The notes beneath the pieces were generated by a model. That model was not told the origin of the DNA. It did no database searches and saw only the letters and a program-made list of their open reading frames with translations. Positions 9,350-17,697 of a stretch of 51,908 nt of DNA are shown piece after piece. The stretch covers positions 17,318-69,225 of the forward strand of contig JAFEBS010000046.1 of the NCBI GenBank assembly GCA_018242525.1, given 5' to 3'. The number at the start of each line of letters is the position of its first letter. Positions within the stretch are counted from its first letter, which is position 1. The translations under genes and the position numbers were made by a program. Source of the stretch: Planctomycetota bacterium. Lineage in GTDB: Bacteria > Planctomycetota > Planctomycetia > Planctomycetales > Planctomycetaceae.

Positions 9350-10120
9350 TCAATCTGCGTGGGTGCCGTACAGCAGGCGGTCACGTTTGACCCATTCGGC
9401 CAGGTCTCGGAACATTTGCTCGTGCGTGAGAACTCGTGGATCCGAAACATGTGTCGTAATCAACATTCCGGCAGAGTGAAGAAGCCTGCCGAACTGCAGC
9501 GCTTGGCGGACTCGCGATGAATGTTCGATCGAAGTGACGAGCAGCGCACGGTGTTTCTGCAACTGGGTATCGACGTCAATCAGTACTGGCAATGTGGAGA
9601 CTTCGGCGTTGAACATGGCGATACCGCGGAAGCTCTCCGGCTGCATCAGCAGCAGCCGTAATGCGGCAGCACCGCCATCCCCACGACCGGCGAGATAAAC
9701 ATGATTCGAGGAGACGGAATACGTCTCGATGAGCGTAGCAATCACCGCACACAGTTCTGCCAGCACTTCCGCAAGCATGGTGGACGATGTCGCACGTTCG
9801 TTCAGGCTGACGTGCAGTCGATGAATTTCGTCGGGATGCGTCGTGACCAGCACGTCACTGCATTCGTCTGCTTCGCTGTTGTCGATCCAGACGATCAACG
9901 AGGTCAGCGGTGGGACGCCATCTGCCGCAGCAGCGCGCCATTCACTGATCTGCGGGGTACCAGGTGCGAACGCCCAGGTGATCGCATTTGCCCTGCGAAC
10001 TCGCGGAGGCTGAGGACCGTTGACTGGCCTGGCAGTTTGCGGCGACAGACAGAGAGGCGCCTTCAGATTGTGGTGATCTTCCGCCGGAGCGTCCAGTGCC
10101 TGATTCATATTCGTATTCAT
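9350..10120 (-). CDS. Alpha/beta-hydrolase-like protein without nucleophile Ser
   Basis: Looks like a carboxylesterase/phospholipase-type alpha/beta hydrolase: the segment VYLAGRGDGGAAALRLLL aligns with the nucleophile elbow, and a downstream LLVTSIEH...VSDPRVLTHEQM has the usual acid and histidine positions. In active members the elbow reads GxSxGG; here it is GRGDGG, so the serine position is a glycine. It is therefore probably inactive as an esterase, or has another role. The frame opens with a GTG at 10138, but the ATG at 10120 has GGAAAGG nine bases upstream. About 256 residues, no signal peptide. The N-terminal about 60 residues are proline-rich. Confidence 0.65.
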   Translation of the reverse strand: MNTNMNQALDAPAEDHHNLKAPLCLSPQTARPVNGPQPPRVRRANAITWAFAPGTPQISEWRAAAADGVPPLTSLIVWIDNSEADECSDVLVTTHPDEIHRLHVSLNERATSSTMLAEVLAELCAVIATLIETYSVSSNHVYLAGRGDGGAAALRLLLMQPESFRGIAMFNAEVSTLPVLIDVDTQLQKHRALLVTSIEHSSRVRQALQFGRLLHSAGMLITTHVSDPRVLTHEQMFRDLAEWVKRDRLLYGTHAD

Positions 10121-10244
10121 AATCAGTTGCCTTTCCACATCGAGCTGACTGTTCTATGAAAGGGGCCGATGATCCGCGGAGCGCGCCCGCTCAATGCCAC
10201 GGGCGGATCACACTGTCGGTGTCACCAGCACTCGACGCCGTGCG

Positions 10245-10481
10245 TCAAGATCGAAAGAGGCCGCGGACAACGCGATCCCAGATCGAGAGCGAACGTACCG
10301 CAGTCTGATCTGCCGTCGACTGCTCCTGATGCAACCGCAGCGCCTCGTGAAGATCGAGCCAGTCGCGGCATTCGCGGGCACTCCCCTGAAAGAGCGGTTG
10401 CTCTCCGTCGTAAACGCACCAGAGATGATCCTTGACGATCGAAAACTTCGTGGACAATTGTTCGACGCGCAAGTGCTTCAT
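10245..10481 (-). CDS. Small hypothetical protein
   Basis: Unrecognised 78-residue protein beginning MKHLRVEQLSTKFSIVKDHL. It contains CVYDGEQPLFQGSARECRDWLDLHE, a compact alpha/beta pattern seen in short planctomycete proteins of unknown function. The ATG at 10481 has AAGGA seven bases upstream, so I chose it over the frame opening at 10541. It lies between a possible small upstream gene and the hydrolase-like gene, all on the minus strand. Confidence 0.65.
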   Translation of the reverse strand: MKHLRVEQLSTKFSIVKDHLWCVYDGEQPLFQGSARECRDWLDLHEALRLHQEQSTADQTAVRSLSIWDRVVRGLFRS

Positions 10482-10491
10482 GATGGTTCCT

Positions 10492-10758
10492 TCAGTTCGT
10501 GAATTCGGCGCACGAAATGCGGCTGAAAAGCTGCAAGTCATCGAGACCGAGAAATCGATTGGTCACCGTGTTTTTGAGCAGCGCTGCTGACGGACACTCA
10601 AAACATTGGTCATCGTTGTCGACGGCGAGTTGCACAGAGGTGCATTCAGTTGCGCTCGTGCGCAACCGAATCTGCGCTGCCTGAATCGGGCGTCTGACGT
10701 TCTGCGATCCCGCAACGGCGGGCGTCAAATCGCACCCCATGCCGTTGGATTGGCGCAT
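10492..10758 (-). CDS. Possible small hypothetical protein
   Basis: Open frame of about 88 residues ending 11 bases before the next small gene. Its central part (VQLAVDNDDQCFECPSAALL) looks protein-like, but no family is recognised. The start is uncertain: ATG at 10758 or 10740, neither with a strong ribosome site. It could be non-coding; overlapping plus-strand frames also exist. Confidence 0.35.
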   Translation of the reverse strand: MRQSNGMGCDLTPAVAGSQNVRRPIQAAQIRLRTSATECTSVQLAVDNDDQCFECPSAALLKNTVTNRFLGLDDLQLFSRISCAEFTN

Positions 10759-10833
10759 CGCATGGCACACCCACGGATTCAGATTCCCGATGAGGCGATC
10801 ATGGACGTTTGCAGCGTTAGAAAGTCGCCACAA

Positions 10834-11994
10834 TCATCGTCGCGGCGACTTTCCCGCGCGCAGTCGATTCGCAAACTGCTCCAGGTCGGGGGGAAACGGC
10901 ATTTGGAAGAAAAGTTCTTCACCGCTGATGGGGTGAATGAATCCGAGTTCTGCCGCGTGCAACGCCAGTCGGGGTGCCTGGCTGTTATCGAGTAGAGCTT
11001 CGGCACCAAACGGTTGGTCATACTTGGGATCGCCGCACACCAGGTTTCCGGCTTCGGCCATGTGGATGCGGATTTGATTCGTGCGACCGGTTTCCAGCCG
11101 ACATTCGACCAGGCAAAAGTCGCCGAGTTGTTCCAGCCAGCGCACGTGTGTGACCGCTCGCTGACCGATCTTTGGATTCAACACGCTGCCGCGACGGCCA
11201 TCGCCGCGGTCGCGGACCAGATTGGTCACAATCGTTCCGTCCGCTGGGCGACCGTGAACGATCGCCCAATAGGCACGATGGACGGAATGCCTGCGAAACT
11301 GGGCCACCAGGTGAGCTTCGGCAGCCTCATTCCTTGCGAACACCAGCAGCCCACTGGTGTCACGGTCCAGGCGATGCACGCACCGGACAGTCCCGGGCCT
11401 GGATCGTGAGCGTCCGCTGGCTGCGGAACGACGCAGCAGCAGTTCGTTCAGGGATTCATCCAGAGTCGGTTGCCGAGCTTTTCGTTCGGCCGACCAGTTT
11501 CGCTCTTCTGGACGCCGATGAGTCAGCATGCCGGACGGTTTCTCGACGACGACCACATGCGCGTCCACATACTGAATTACGACATCGGATGGTCGCGGGG
11601 GCAATTTCTGCGGTTGTTCCGACAGCGTCAAAACATCGCCTTCCGCGACCCGCCGTGCCTCGTCAACGCAGACGACTCCGTTCAGCGACACGAACGCTCG
11701 ATGGACCCGCCCGCGCAGTTTCGACCAGGATTCGCCCGGTCGCAATGCACGCAACACGGCCAGGATCGTATTGCCGGCAACGCCCAGTGGCACAACAAAC
11801 GAACCACCGTTCGCCAGCGGCGGTAGCGGAGGCATGGGCGCTCGTGCTTCGACAGGAGCCTCGTCAGGCATGGCCGATGAAACTGCGGGTGACCGCTTGC
11901 TTGACGGTGGCCTGGGACGCTTTGCCTTGCCGGGGCCAGGCGGGCGTGATCCTGGCTTTCGGCGATGAGGCTTGCCGGATTCGGACTCGGTCAT
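10834..11994 (-). CDS. RluA-family pseudouridine synthase
   Basis: RNA pseudouridine synthase of the RluA/RluC/RluD family, which isomerises uridine in rRNA or tRNA in the cytosol. A proline-rich, basic N-terminal extension of about 90 residues is followed by an S4-like RNA-binding domain (KLRGRVHRAFVSLNG...VAEGDVLTL). The catalytic domain has the aspartate motif HRLDRDTSG, then LETGRTNQIRIHM and GDPKY. The start at 11994 overlaps the surE stop by four bases (ATGA), which implies translational coupling. About 386 residues. The N-terminal extension is longer than in E. coli homologues. The target uridine is unknown. Confidence 0.93.
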   Translation of the reverse strand: MTESESGKPHRRKPGSRPPGPGKAKRPRPPSSKRSPAVSSAMPDEAPVEARAPMPPLPPLANGGSFVVPLGVAGNTILAVLRALRPGESWSKLRGRVHRAFVSLNGVVCVDEARRVAEGDVLTLSEQPQKLPPRPSDVVIQYVDAHVVVVEKPSGMLTHRRPEERNWSAERKARQPTLDESLNELLLRRSAASGRSRSRPGTVRCVHRLDRDTSGLLVFARNEAAEAHLVAQFRRHSVHRAYWAIVHGRPADGTIVTNLVRDRGDGRRGSVLNPKIGQRAVTHVRWLEQLGDFCLVECRLETGRTNQIRIHMAEAGNLVCGDPKYDQPFGAEALLDNSQAPRLALHAAELGFIHPISGEELFFQMPFPPDLEQFANRLRAGKSPRR

Positions 11995-12758
11995 AGTGTT
12001 GGCAACTCCCAATTCTCCGTGCGGAGTTCGCCCAGCAGTTTCTGTTGTGTCAGATCGAATTGCAGGGGGGTCACCGTGATGTATCCATCCGTCAGCATCT
12101 TGACGTCCGTGGTCGGATCGTACACGTGACACTTCAGCGGATTCAGGCCGCTCCAGTAGTACGTACGGCCGCGCGGATCAACGCGTGTTTCAATCTCATC
12201 GGCCGAACGACGGCACTCCATCCCCACGAACGCGACTCCGCGCGGCCAGTTGGCACGTGGCGGTGGAAAGTTGACGTTCCACAATGTGCCACGTTCAGTC
12301 CTCTCAAACAACTTCTGACACAGGGGGACGGCGCGTCGGGCCGTATCTTCAAAATTCGGTGGGCCATCCATCCATTGCGACAGGGCGATGGAGGGGATGC
12401 CAAAGAAGGCCCCTTCGACGGCGGCGGCGACCGTTCCCGAATACAGCACATTTAAGCCCACGTTGGCGCCGGCATTCAAGCCGCTGATGATCACTTCGGG
12501 GCGATGCGGGCAGAGTTCATGAATCCCCAACTTCACGCAATCGGCGGGCCGACCCTCCACTTTCCAGCCGAAGAACTCACCGTTCCGATAATCCTTCGAC
12601 GCCAACAGTGGATGCAGGTAGGTGATGGAATGACCAACGCCGCTTTGTTCCGCGGCCGGTGAGACCACCGTAACATCGCCCCACTTCCGAAGTTCGTGAT
12701 AAATCGCCAATAAGCTGGGAGCATGTATCCCGTCGTCGTTGACCAACAAAATCTGCAT
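11991..12758 (-). CDS. surE: 5'-nucleotidase SurE
   Basis: SurE nucleoside-monophosphate phosphatase. The N-terminal signature MQILLVNDDGIHAP has the two metal-binding aspartates, followed by SPAAEQSGVGHSITY and ISGLNAGANVG, and later YSGTVAAAVEG; all are hallmark blocks. The 255-residue length matches the family. The frame continues upstream to 12932, but the ATG at 12758 coincides with the canonical N-terminus. It is first in a two-gene unit with the pseudouridine synthase, overlapping it by four bases. Confidence 0.95.
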   Translation of the reverse strand: MQILLVNDDGIHAPSLLAIYHELRKWGDVTVVSPAAEQSGVGHSITYLHPLLASKDYRNGEFFGWKVEGRPADCVKLGIHELCPHRPEVIISGLNAGANVGLNVLYSGTVAAAVEGAFFGIPSIALSQWMDGPPNFEDTARRAVPLCQKLFERTERGTLWNVNFPPPRANWPRGVAFVGMECRRSADEIETRVDPRGRTYYWSGLNPLKCHVYDPTTDVKMLTDGYITVTPLQFDLTQQKLLGELRTENWELPTL

Positions 12759-12934
12759 CGTCGTCCCTGGATTTTCTATCTGTTTCGACCGCCAAGGGAA
12801 GAGTTTCGCGAAATTGACCTCAGAACGCCAGTGTTCGTATTGACCCTCGTATCTGAAAATCGTACCAATTCGCTTCGCGGTGACTGACACTCGCCGCCAC
12901 GCTCGGACAACCTGAATTGGGCCATGAAGCACTC

Positions 12935-12972
12935 AGGCCGCGACTTCCCTCGGGAGGTCGCGGCCTGTTTTC
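12935..12972. terminator. Hairpin terminator at left edge of phage block
   Basis: Arms AGGCCGCGACTTCCC (12935-12949) and GGGAGGTCGCGGCCT (12952-12966) pair with one G-T wobble and are followed by GTTTTCGTT on the plus strand. This fits a Rho-independent terminator for plus-strand transcription entering the phage-like block, just 29 bases before its first start codon; it could also be a regulatory attenuator. Confidence 0.6.
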
Positions 12973-13000
12973 GTTCGTGGCGGTGACTTGGGAGCAATCC

Positions 13001-14677
13001 ATGCCGACACGCACTCGACCAGCCGCAAAAGGCCGTCACTCCGCCGCTCACCATCCCGGATCGAGCACCCGCAATCCGCCGACTCCGATGATGGGCGAGC
13101 GTCAGACGGCCTTCTTCGTACGAGCCATGCGAGCGTTGCGTCACGTCATGCCTTCCGTGAATCGCCGGACACTCGAAGTCCTGCGGCTCTGGATCGACTC
13201 CGCGAATGACCGTGATCTGCGTGACAAGTCCCGGGCCCAGTTTCCCGCCAGCGAGTTCCAGTACTACGCACCCCGTTGTGTTTTCCTGGAGCATACGATC
13301 CCTGCCAGCAGCGATGGCGAACGACCAGGACTTCACTACGGCCAGGACGCGTTGCAGCAGATGGTCGATTGGGCCAACTATCGGATTCGGAATTCGGATA
13401 CGTTTTCCGTGATTTCCGACGGGCACACTCCCACCAACGCCGAACTGGCAACCGGCCGCGCGATGCCGGATGTCCTGGGTTACGCCGGACCATTCTACCT
13501 GGGCCAGTTGGGTGATCTGAATCCCCGCTGGGCCATCTACGCCGAAGAGTGGGTCCATCGCGCCGATGTGCCCCAATTTGAGAAGCTTCAGCGGCGCAGT
13601 CCCGAAGTCTGGGTGACAGAGCCGATTGATCGGCGAACGATGGACCCCATCGCGGCCCTGGGAGCCGAGACTCCGCGACTCGATTGCGGCATGAACCCGT
13701 ACAGCCGCGCCGGGGACGGACAACAGGTCATGTCCTATTCCGCGATGACGATTGACGCCAGCCACACCGACTTCGCTCGAACCGTTTCCACCATGCCGGG
13801 GGCAGATGTGACTGTCCCTCGAATTGACGTGTCCCCTGTACCGGATCGACGGTCCGGTACGCCCTCGTTTTCAGGAGAGTCGACTATGCCTTTGTCCCCG
13901 GATTCCCAGAGCCAGAATGCAGGCGGATTCGACCTGCGCATGCTGGAACAGGCTGTGATGCAATCCGTCACGGCATTAATCCCGTCGATCCTGCAGACCG
14001 TCCAGCAACAACTGGCGGGTCAGGACGACGACGAACCAACCACCGTTGATGACATGCAGGACAACTCCGACGACGATGACACCCTCACTTCCACCACGGG
14101 ACAGGAGGTCATGGACTCGCTTGAGATCCCGGACGAAGAACTTTGCCAGCAGTATTCCGCGATGTCGGAGGACTGCCAGAGGGCCTTCCGTTCCGGCTGG
14201 AAACGGGGAGCCGCCGTCAGCCATCGGTATGCCCGCCACACCGACTTGCACAAGGTGGTCGCTCGGCAACAGGTCCGCCTGCAGGAATTGAGCGATCAGA
14301 TCGCCCGCGAACGACGCGATGCCGCGCGCTATTCGAAGCTGAATGAACTGTCGCGTGAATTCGCGTTCGATCCGCGCGAAGAGGCGGAAACCTGCCGCGA
14401 TATGTCCGACAAACAGTTTGAGCGGCACTGCACAGCCACGATCGTCAAGTATGCCCGCCGGGACGATGTGACCAACGTGGAATTGTTCACCGATTCGACG
14501 GTCACTGTGGATCGTTATGGTGCCGGAGCCCCATCCCGAGCGACCCTGGACCAGATCGAGCGGTATTCGCGAGAAGCCGCCGCCGTCGCCGCCCGCAAGA
14601 ACGCTGCCAAACGAGGTTCGACATCGTTCGAAGTCGAATTTGACGCGATCTGCAAGCAACACGGTTTGTCTGTCTGA
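13001..14677 (+). CDS. Phage head maturation protease/scaffold fusion (putative)
   Basis: First gene of the phage structural block, 558 residues. The N-terminal half (about residues 35-235) contains VISDGHTPTNAELATGR, VLGYAGPFYLGQLG and AIYAEEWVHRADV, resembling the layout of phage capsid proteases (Mu protein I type), although I cannot assign catalytic residues with confidence. An acidic linker rich in D and T lies near residues 335-365. The C-terminal part is helical and charged (VRLQELSDQIARERRDAARY, then LSREFAFDPREEAE), as in protease-linked scaffolds. The ATG at 13001 has GGGAG upstream; the frame opens earlier at a TTG. An internal in-frame start at 13886 with its own AGGAG would make the C-terminal scaffold separately. 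Position just before the decoration and capsid genes supports the call. Confidence 0.6.
   Translation: MPTRTRPAAKGRHSAAHHPGSSTRNPPTPMMGERQTAFFVRAMRALRHVMPSVNRRTLEVLRLWIDSANDRDLRDKSRAQFPASEFQYYAPRCVFLEHTIPASSDGERPGLHYGQDALQQMVDWANYRIRNSDTFSVISDGHTPTNAELATGRAMPDVLGYAGPFYLGQLGDLNPRWAIYAEEWVHRADVPQFEKLQRRSPEVWVTEPIDRRTMDPIAALGAETPRLDCGMNPYSRAGDGQQVMSYSAMTIDASHTDFARTVSTMPGADVTVPRIDVSPVPDRRSGTPSFSGESTMPLSPDSQSQNAGGFDLRMLEQAVMQSVTALIPSILQTVQQQLAGQDDDEPTTVDDMQDNSDDDDTLTSTTGQEVMDSLEIPDEELCQQYSAMSEDCQRAFRSGWKRGAAVSHRYARHTDLHKVVARQQVRLQELSDQIARERRDAARYSKLNELSREFAFDPREEAETCRDMSDKQFERHCTATIVKYARRDDVTNVELFTDSTVTVDRYGAGAPSRATLDQIERYSREAAAVAARKNAAKRGSTSFEVEFDAICKQHGLSV
13838..13885 (+). promoter_or_regulatory. 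Hairpin and internal ribosome site for nested scaffold
   Basis: Inside the protease/scaffold gene, GTACCGGA (13838-13845) and TCCGGTAC (13853-13860) form a perfect 8-base stem. It is followed by AGGAG at 13873-13877 and an in-frame ATG at 13886, a spacing of eight bases. The arrangement looks like a purposeful internal initiation site. Confidence 0.6.
13886..14677 (+). CDS. Nested capsid scaffold from internal start (putative)
   Basis: In-frame internal product of the preceding gene, 263 residues beginning MPLSPDSQSQNAGG. It includes the acidic linker and the helical C-terminus. Phages such as lambda (C/Nu3) make their scaffold this way, from an in-frame start inside the protease gene. Here the ATG has a perfect AGGAG eight bases upstream and the upstream segment is a flexible S/P/T linker, which fits a domain boundary. 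Existence of the product is inferred from these signals only. Confidence 0.5.
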   Translation: MPLSPDSQSQNAGGFDLRMLEQAVMQSVTALIPSILQTVQQQLAGQDDDEPTTVDDMQDNSDDDDTLTSTTGQEVMDSLEIPDEELCQQYSAMSEDCQRAFRSGWKRGAAVSHRYARHTDLHKVVARQQVRLQELSDQIARERRDAARYSKLNELSREFAFDPREEAETCRDMSDKQFERHCTATIVKYARRDDVTNVELFTDSTVTVDRYGAGAPSRATLDQIERYSREAAAVAARKNAAKRGSTSFEVEFDAICKQHGLSV

Positions 14678-14762
14678 TTCGTTCGTCACGACACGTCCGA
14701 GCCGTTTCCACCCATCCACAGTAAACACCCCATTGTTTTCAGACTCAATCAGGAGCCCACCC

Positions 14763-15170
14763 GTGAGTACTTTGCAGAATGCCTATGCGGCAGGCACCAT
14801 CAACACCAGCCGGTTTGTGGTGGCCTCCACCACTCATCCGAACGCCGCCATCCAGGCCACCGACGGCACGAAGTTGGTGCTGGGGATCTCGACCAACGCC
14901 AGTCGACGACATCCCGATCCCGAATACACCCAGACCCAGATCGATGAAGCCGCCATCCAGGGGGAAGTGATTGGCATCCATCCCCCCGGCACTGTGGGCG
15001 TCGACCTGCTGTGCAACGTTGCGTGGAATCCCGGCGACCTGCTGATGCCCGATGCCAACGGCATGGGGATCGTCGCCACGACCGGCAAATACTACGGTGC
15101 TCGCGCCCAGACCGCCGGAACCGTCGGTGCGCTGTGCCCGGTCGATGTTGTCTGCGGCCTGACGCCGTAG
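14763..15170 (+). CDS. Capsid decoration protein (DUF2190-like)
   Basis: A 135-residue protein resembling the DUF2190 capsid-cement family: a small beta-rich protein with G/A/T-rich sequence (KLVLGISTNAS, VDLLCNVAWNPGDLL, GTVGALCPVDVV) placed directly before the major capsid gene. It starts with GTG at 14763, eight bases after AGGAG; no ATG fits. In phages such proteins bind the outside of the head and stabilise it. Family assignment is by pattern and position. Confidence 0.65.
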   Translation: MSTLQNAYAAGTINTSRFVVASTTHPNAAIQATDGTKLVLGISTNASRRHPDPEYTQTQIDEAAIQGEVIGIHPPGTVGVDLLCNVAWNPGDLLMPDANGMGIVATTGKYYGARAQTAGTVGALCPVDVVCGLTP

Positions 15171-15255
15171 CCGTACGCTGATTGGCGGAGCCAGATCCGT
15201 CGCCGCCGAAACCACAATTCGTCTCAATTTCAGCACATTTCGTGGAGAACTTCAC

Positions 15256-16314
15256 ATGCCCAAGGTTTTGCCCGGTGCTTACAACACCTTTATTCCGAAT
15301 GCCAGATCCAGCGGCAATCTGTTTGTCGACTTTTCCCGCAACATCAACGACTTCGCCTGCCTGCGGTATTGTCAACCGGTTCCCGTCCAGCAAACGGTGG
15401 GAATCTGGTACCAGATGGGACTCGATGAACGAGCCCGACTGACCGACAACGATGCGGCGAAGTACATGTGGGCCGATGGAACTCCGCGTCCTCGAGCCCA
15501 GGACAGTGATGAATACTTCGAAGAAAAGTCGTTCCGATGCGAGCGACGCAGCTACACCAGCACGATCGGCAAGATGGCCTCGGAACAGGCTGCGTGGGAT
15601 GAACTGGATCGCCGCAGCCGGATGCTGGCTCAACAGGCCATGACCGTTCGGACCAACGCCATCGTCAGCAAGCTGACGACCGTGTCCGAATACGATGCCG
15701 ATCATGTGGCCGACTTGAGCGTGGTCGATGTGATTCCCGGCGTGACCGGCAACTGGGCCGCATCAACGTCGGCCCGGATGGCGATTCGTCGCACGCTGAA
15801 TCACATCAAGAACACGATCACCCTGGCCACCCGCGCCGCGGTCAATTCTGACGACCTGGTCCTCGTCATGTCGCCGGATACCGCCGAACAGATTGCGGTC
15901 AGTCAGGAAATCGTCGAATTGATCAAGCAGAACATCGGTGGACTGAAGTACCTGCGGGCCGATGAGGAGTTTCCGAAGGACAGCTACGGATTGCCTCAAC
16001 GCCTGTACAACACCGAAGTGATCATCGAAAAGACGGTCAAAGTCACCAGCCAGCGTGGATTGCTCACGCAATCCGCACAGTACGTGCTGCCGTTTGGCAC
16101 GGTCGTTGTCTGCCACAAGCCCGCTGCCCTGGAAGGGGTCGAAGGCGGCCGCTCGTTTTCCACGTGCTCGATTCACATCTACCGCGATGACGATTTGACC
16201 GTGGAAACGGATGACGTTCGCTGGGACCGACTGACGAATGTCGCCGTGACCGACAACTTCGACGTGAACATGACCGCTCCGCTGACGGGTTTCCTGCTGG
16301 AAAACGTCTGCTGA
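15256..16314 (+). CDS. Phage major capsid protein (putative)
   Basis: A 352-residue protein in the major-capsid slot, after protease/scaffold and decoration genes. The ATG at 15256 has GGAG upstream. It has the size and mixed alpha/beta character of an HK97-fold capsid protein and ends with a beta-rich segment (NVAVTDNFDVNMTAPLTGFL). Segments such as ATRAAVNSDDLVLVMSPDTA and GGLKYLRADEEFPKDSYGLP resemble capsid cores in which a P-domain strand precedes a ligand loop. I do not recognise a specific family, so the call depends on synteny. Confidence 0.7.
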   Translation: MPKVLPGAYNTFIPNARSSGNLFVDFSRNINDFACLRYCQPVPVQQTVGIWYQMGLDERARLTDNDAAKYMWADGTPRPRAQDSDEYFEEKSFRCERRSYTSTIGKMASEQAAWDELDRRSRMLAQQAMTVRTNAIVSKLTTVSEYDADHVADLSVVDVIPGVTGNWAASTSARMAIRRTLNHIKNTITLATRAAVNSDDLVLVMSPDTAEQIAVSQEIVELIKQNIGGLKYLRADEEFPKDSYGLPQRLYNTEVIIEKTVKVTSQRGLLTQSAQYVLPFGTVVVCHKPAALEGVEGGRSFSTCSIHIYRDDDLTVETDDVRWDRLTNVAVTDNFDVNMTAPLTGFLLENVC

Positions 16315-16395
16315 CCGGTGCTCGACGACCATCCCCGCAGACTGTTCGCCGGGGGACACTGTGTCCCCCGGGCATTGCCTGACAAACGAGGTCAG

Positions 16396-16501
16396 CCCGG
16401 CTTTGCCCAACAAATGGGGTCAGACCCCTGCCACAGGGATCCGATATGCGAGGAGACCACAGCGGGAGGGGGTCAGACCCCATTTGTCGGGCAAAGCCGG
16501 G
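16396..16501. repeat. Palindromic repeat inside the phage block
   Basis: Arms of 33 bases (16396-16428 and 16469-16501) are complementary at 31 positions. Each arm contains the inner palindrome-like GGGGTCAGACCCC and an outer GGCTTTGCCC. The same arms, slightly changed, occur at 30342-30433 between host genes. The element fills most of the 226-base gap between the capsid and gp36-like genes. Confidence 0.85.
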
Positions 16502-16540
16502 CAGGCCCCGGCCAGAACTGAACCTCAGAGCGGTACAACC

Positions 16541-17044
16541 ATGCCTTACGCCACTCCGACTGACCTTTTGGAAAGATACGACGCCAGGCTGATTGGCGAC
16601 CTGGTACGTGATGATGGAGTCCAGGAACCGGCAAACTCTCTGCCAGCAAACACGGTCTTGCTGGCCGTTCTGGCGGATGCCAGCGCGGCCGTCGATGCCG
16701 CCGTGTTTGTTGGCAATCGGTACACCGTGACACAGATGGCTGCGCTCTCCGAGACAGCGGCCGCGTTTGTCCGTCGTCTGACGTGCGATCTGGCGCTTGT
16801 GTATCTAAAACGCCGGCGAGGTCGATTCGACCAGGAGCGGGATGCGGCCCTGTTGAATGAAGTGAATTCGACGTTGCAATCGCTGCGCAACGGAACCGAT
16901 CTGCTGCTGCTGAACCAGCAGTCCTCGGCAGCGGCGTCGACGCTGGAACTCGTCCGGCCCGAACTGATTCCCGTCGTCACTCGTCAAACAATCCGTAACC
17001 GGACTCGCAACTATTACCCCGATCCTCCGAATCCACGCGACTGA
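16541..17044 (+). CDS. gp36-like head-tail connector (DUF1320)
   Basis: A 167-residue protein matching the Mu gp36/DUF1320 pattern: it begins MPYATPTDLLERYDARLIGD, followed by a long helical domain with ADASAAVDAAVFVGNRY and VRRLTCDLALVYL. Members lie after the capsid gene and are thought to act in head completion or head-tail joining. The frame opens at 16361, but the ATG at 16541 gives the family N-terminus. The ribosome site is weak. A palindromic repeat separates it from the capsid gene. Confidence 0.8.
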   Translation: MPYATPTDLLERYDARLIGDLVRDDGVQEPANSLPANTVLLAVLADASAAVDAAVFVGNRYTVTQMAALSETAAAFVRRLTCDLALVYLKRRRGRFDQERDAALLNEVNSTLQSLRNGTDLLLLNQQSSAAASTLELVRPELIPVVTRQTIRNRTRNYYPDPPNPRD

Positions 17045-17099
17045 CCGCGTACGGACACACCGGACAAATCCGTCATTCTCTTTCTCATTGAGGTAAGCC

Positions 17100-17600
17100 A
17101 TGACTGCTCCCAACATCTGTGCCGTGGTCGCCGGACCGTGCGAAGTCTGGGTCGACACGGGAACATCCCGCGCCCTGGAGTTTCTGGGCTGGTCGCTGGG
17201 CGGAATCAACATCGAAGAACTGGCTTACCATTCGCCGATTCATTCCGATGAAAACGGCGGCGTCCAGGGCCCGCCGGTGGACTTCCAGTTGTTCGGTCAC
17301 CAACATCGGATCTCGATGGAACTGAGCAAGTTCCAGGAGTCTGTGCTGGCGAAACTGGATCCCCGCTACAACCCGGAAACGACCGCCGGCAGTGTCGGCG
17401 TCGGGATGTTGCTGGGCTGTGCCACGGCGACGTTTCGCCTGCTGCTGAAGGCCCCGAACTTTGTTCGGAACTACCTGGCGACGGTCATCCTGGAACCGAT
17501 TGAACTGGCCCCTGTCGGCAGCCAGGCCTCGCGTGCCCGAATCGCCTTTACCGCGAACGTCGTGACGGGCGGCACATTGTGGGATACGACGACAACCTGA
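17100..17600 (+). CDS. Phage tail tube protein (putative)
   Basis: A 166-residue protein in the tail-tube slot. It shows an N-terminal beta region (EVWVDTG, ALEFLGWSLGGINIEE), a loop with GPPVDFQLFGHQHRISMEL, and further strands to TANVVTGGTLWDTTTT; this matches the general architecture of long-tail tube proteins, where an early G-rich strand pair precedes a V/I-rich core. GAGG lies upstream of the ATG at 17100. It immediately precedes the frameshifting tail-chaperone gene, the normal order in long-tailed phages. No sheath gene is seen, so the tail would be non-contractile. Confidence 0.65.
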   Translation: MTAPNICAVVAGPCEVWVDTGTSRALEFLGWSLGGINIEELAYHSPIHSDENGGVQGPPVDFQLFGHQHRISMELSKFQESVLAKLDPRYNPETTAGSVGVGMLLGCATATFRLLLKAPNFVRNYLATVILEPIELAPVGSQASRARIAFTANVVTGGTLWDTTTT

Positions 17601-17697
17601 GTTCTCACATGTCGTGAGCGAATCGCCTCTGGCCCTGGTTCGGCGGTTGTCCAAAGGCTCGATCTTTGATTCATTTCCTTCAATGTGAGACTCACTG

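Noticed and set aside
12759..13000. Possible prophage attachment site at the left edge
   Set aside because: I saw no direct repeat between this edge and the right edge near 25000, and no tRNA gene; only a hairpin terminator is visible.
13146..13493. Antisense frames across the phage protease/scaffold gene
   Set aside because: Shadow frames in GC-rich DNA, without starts or domains.
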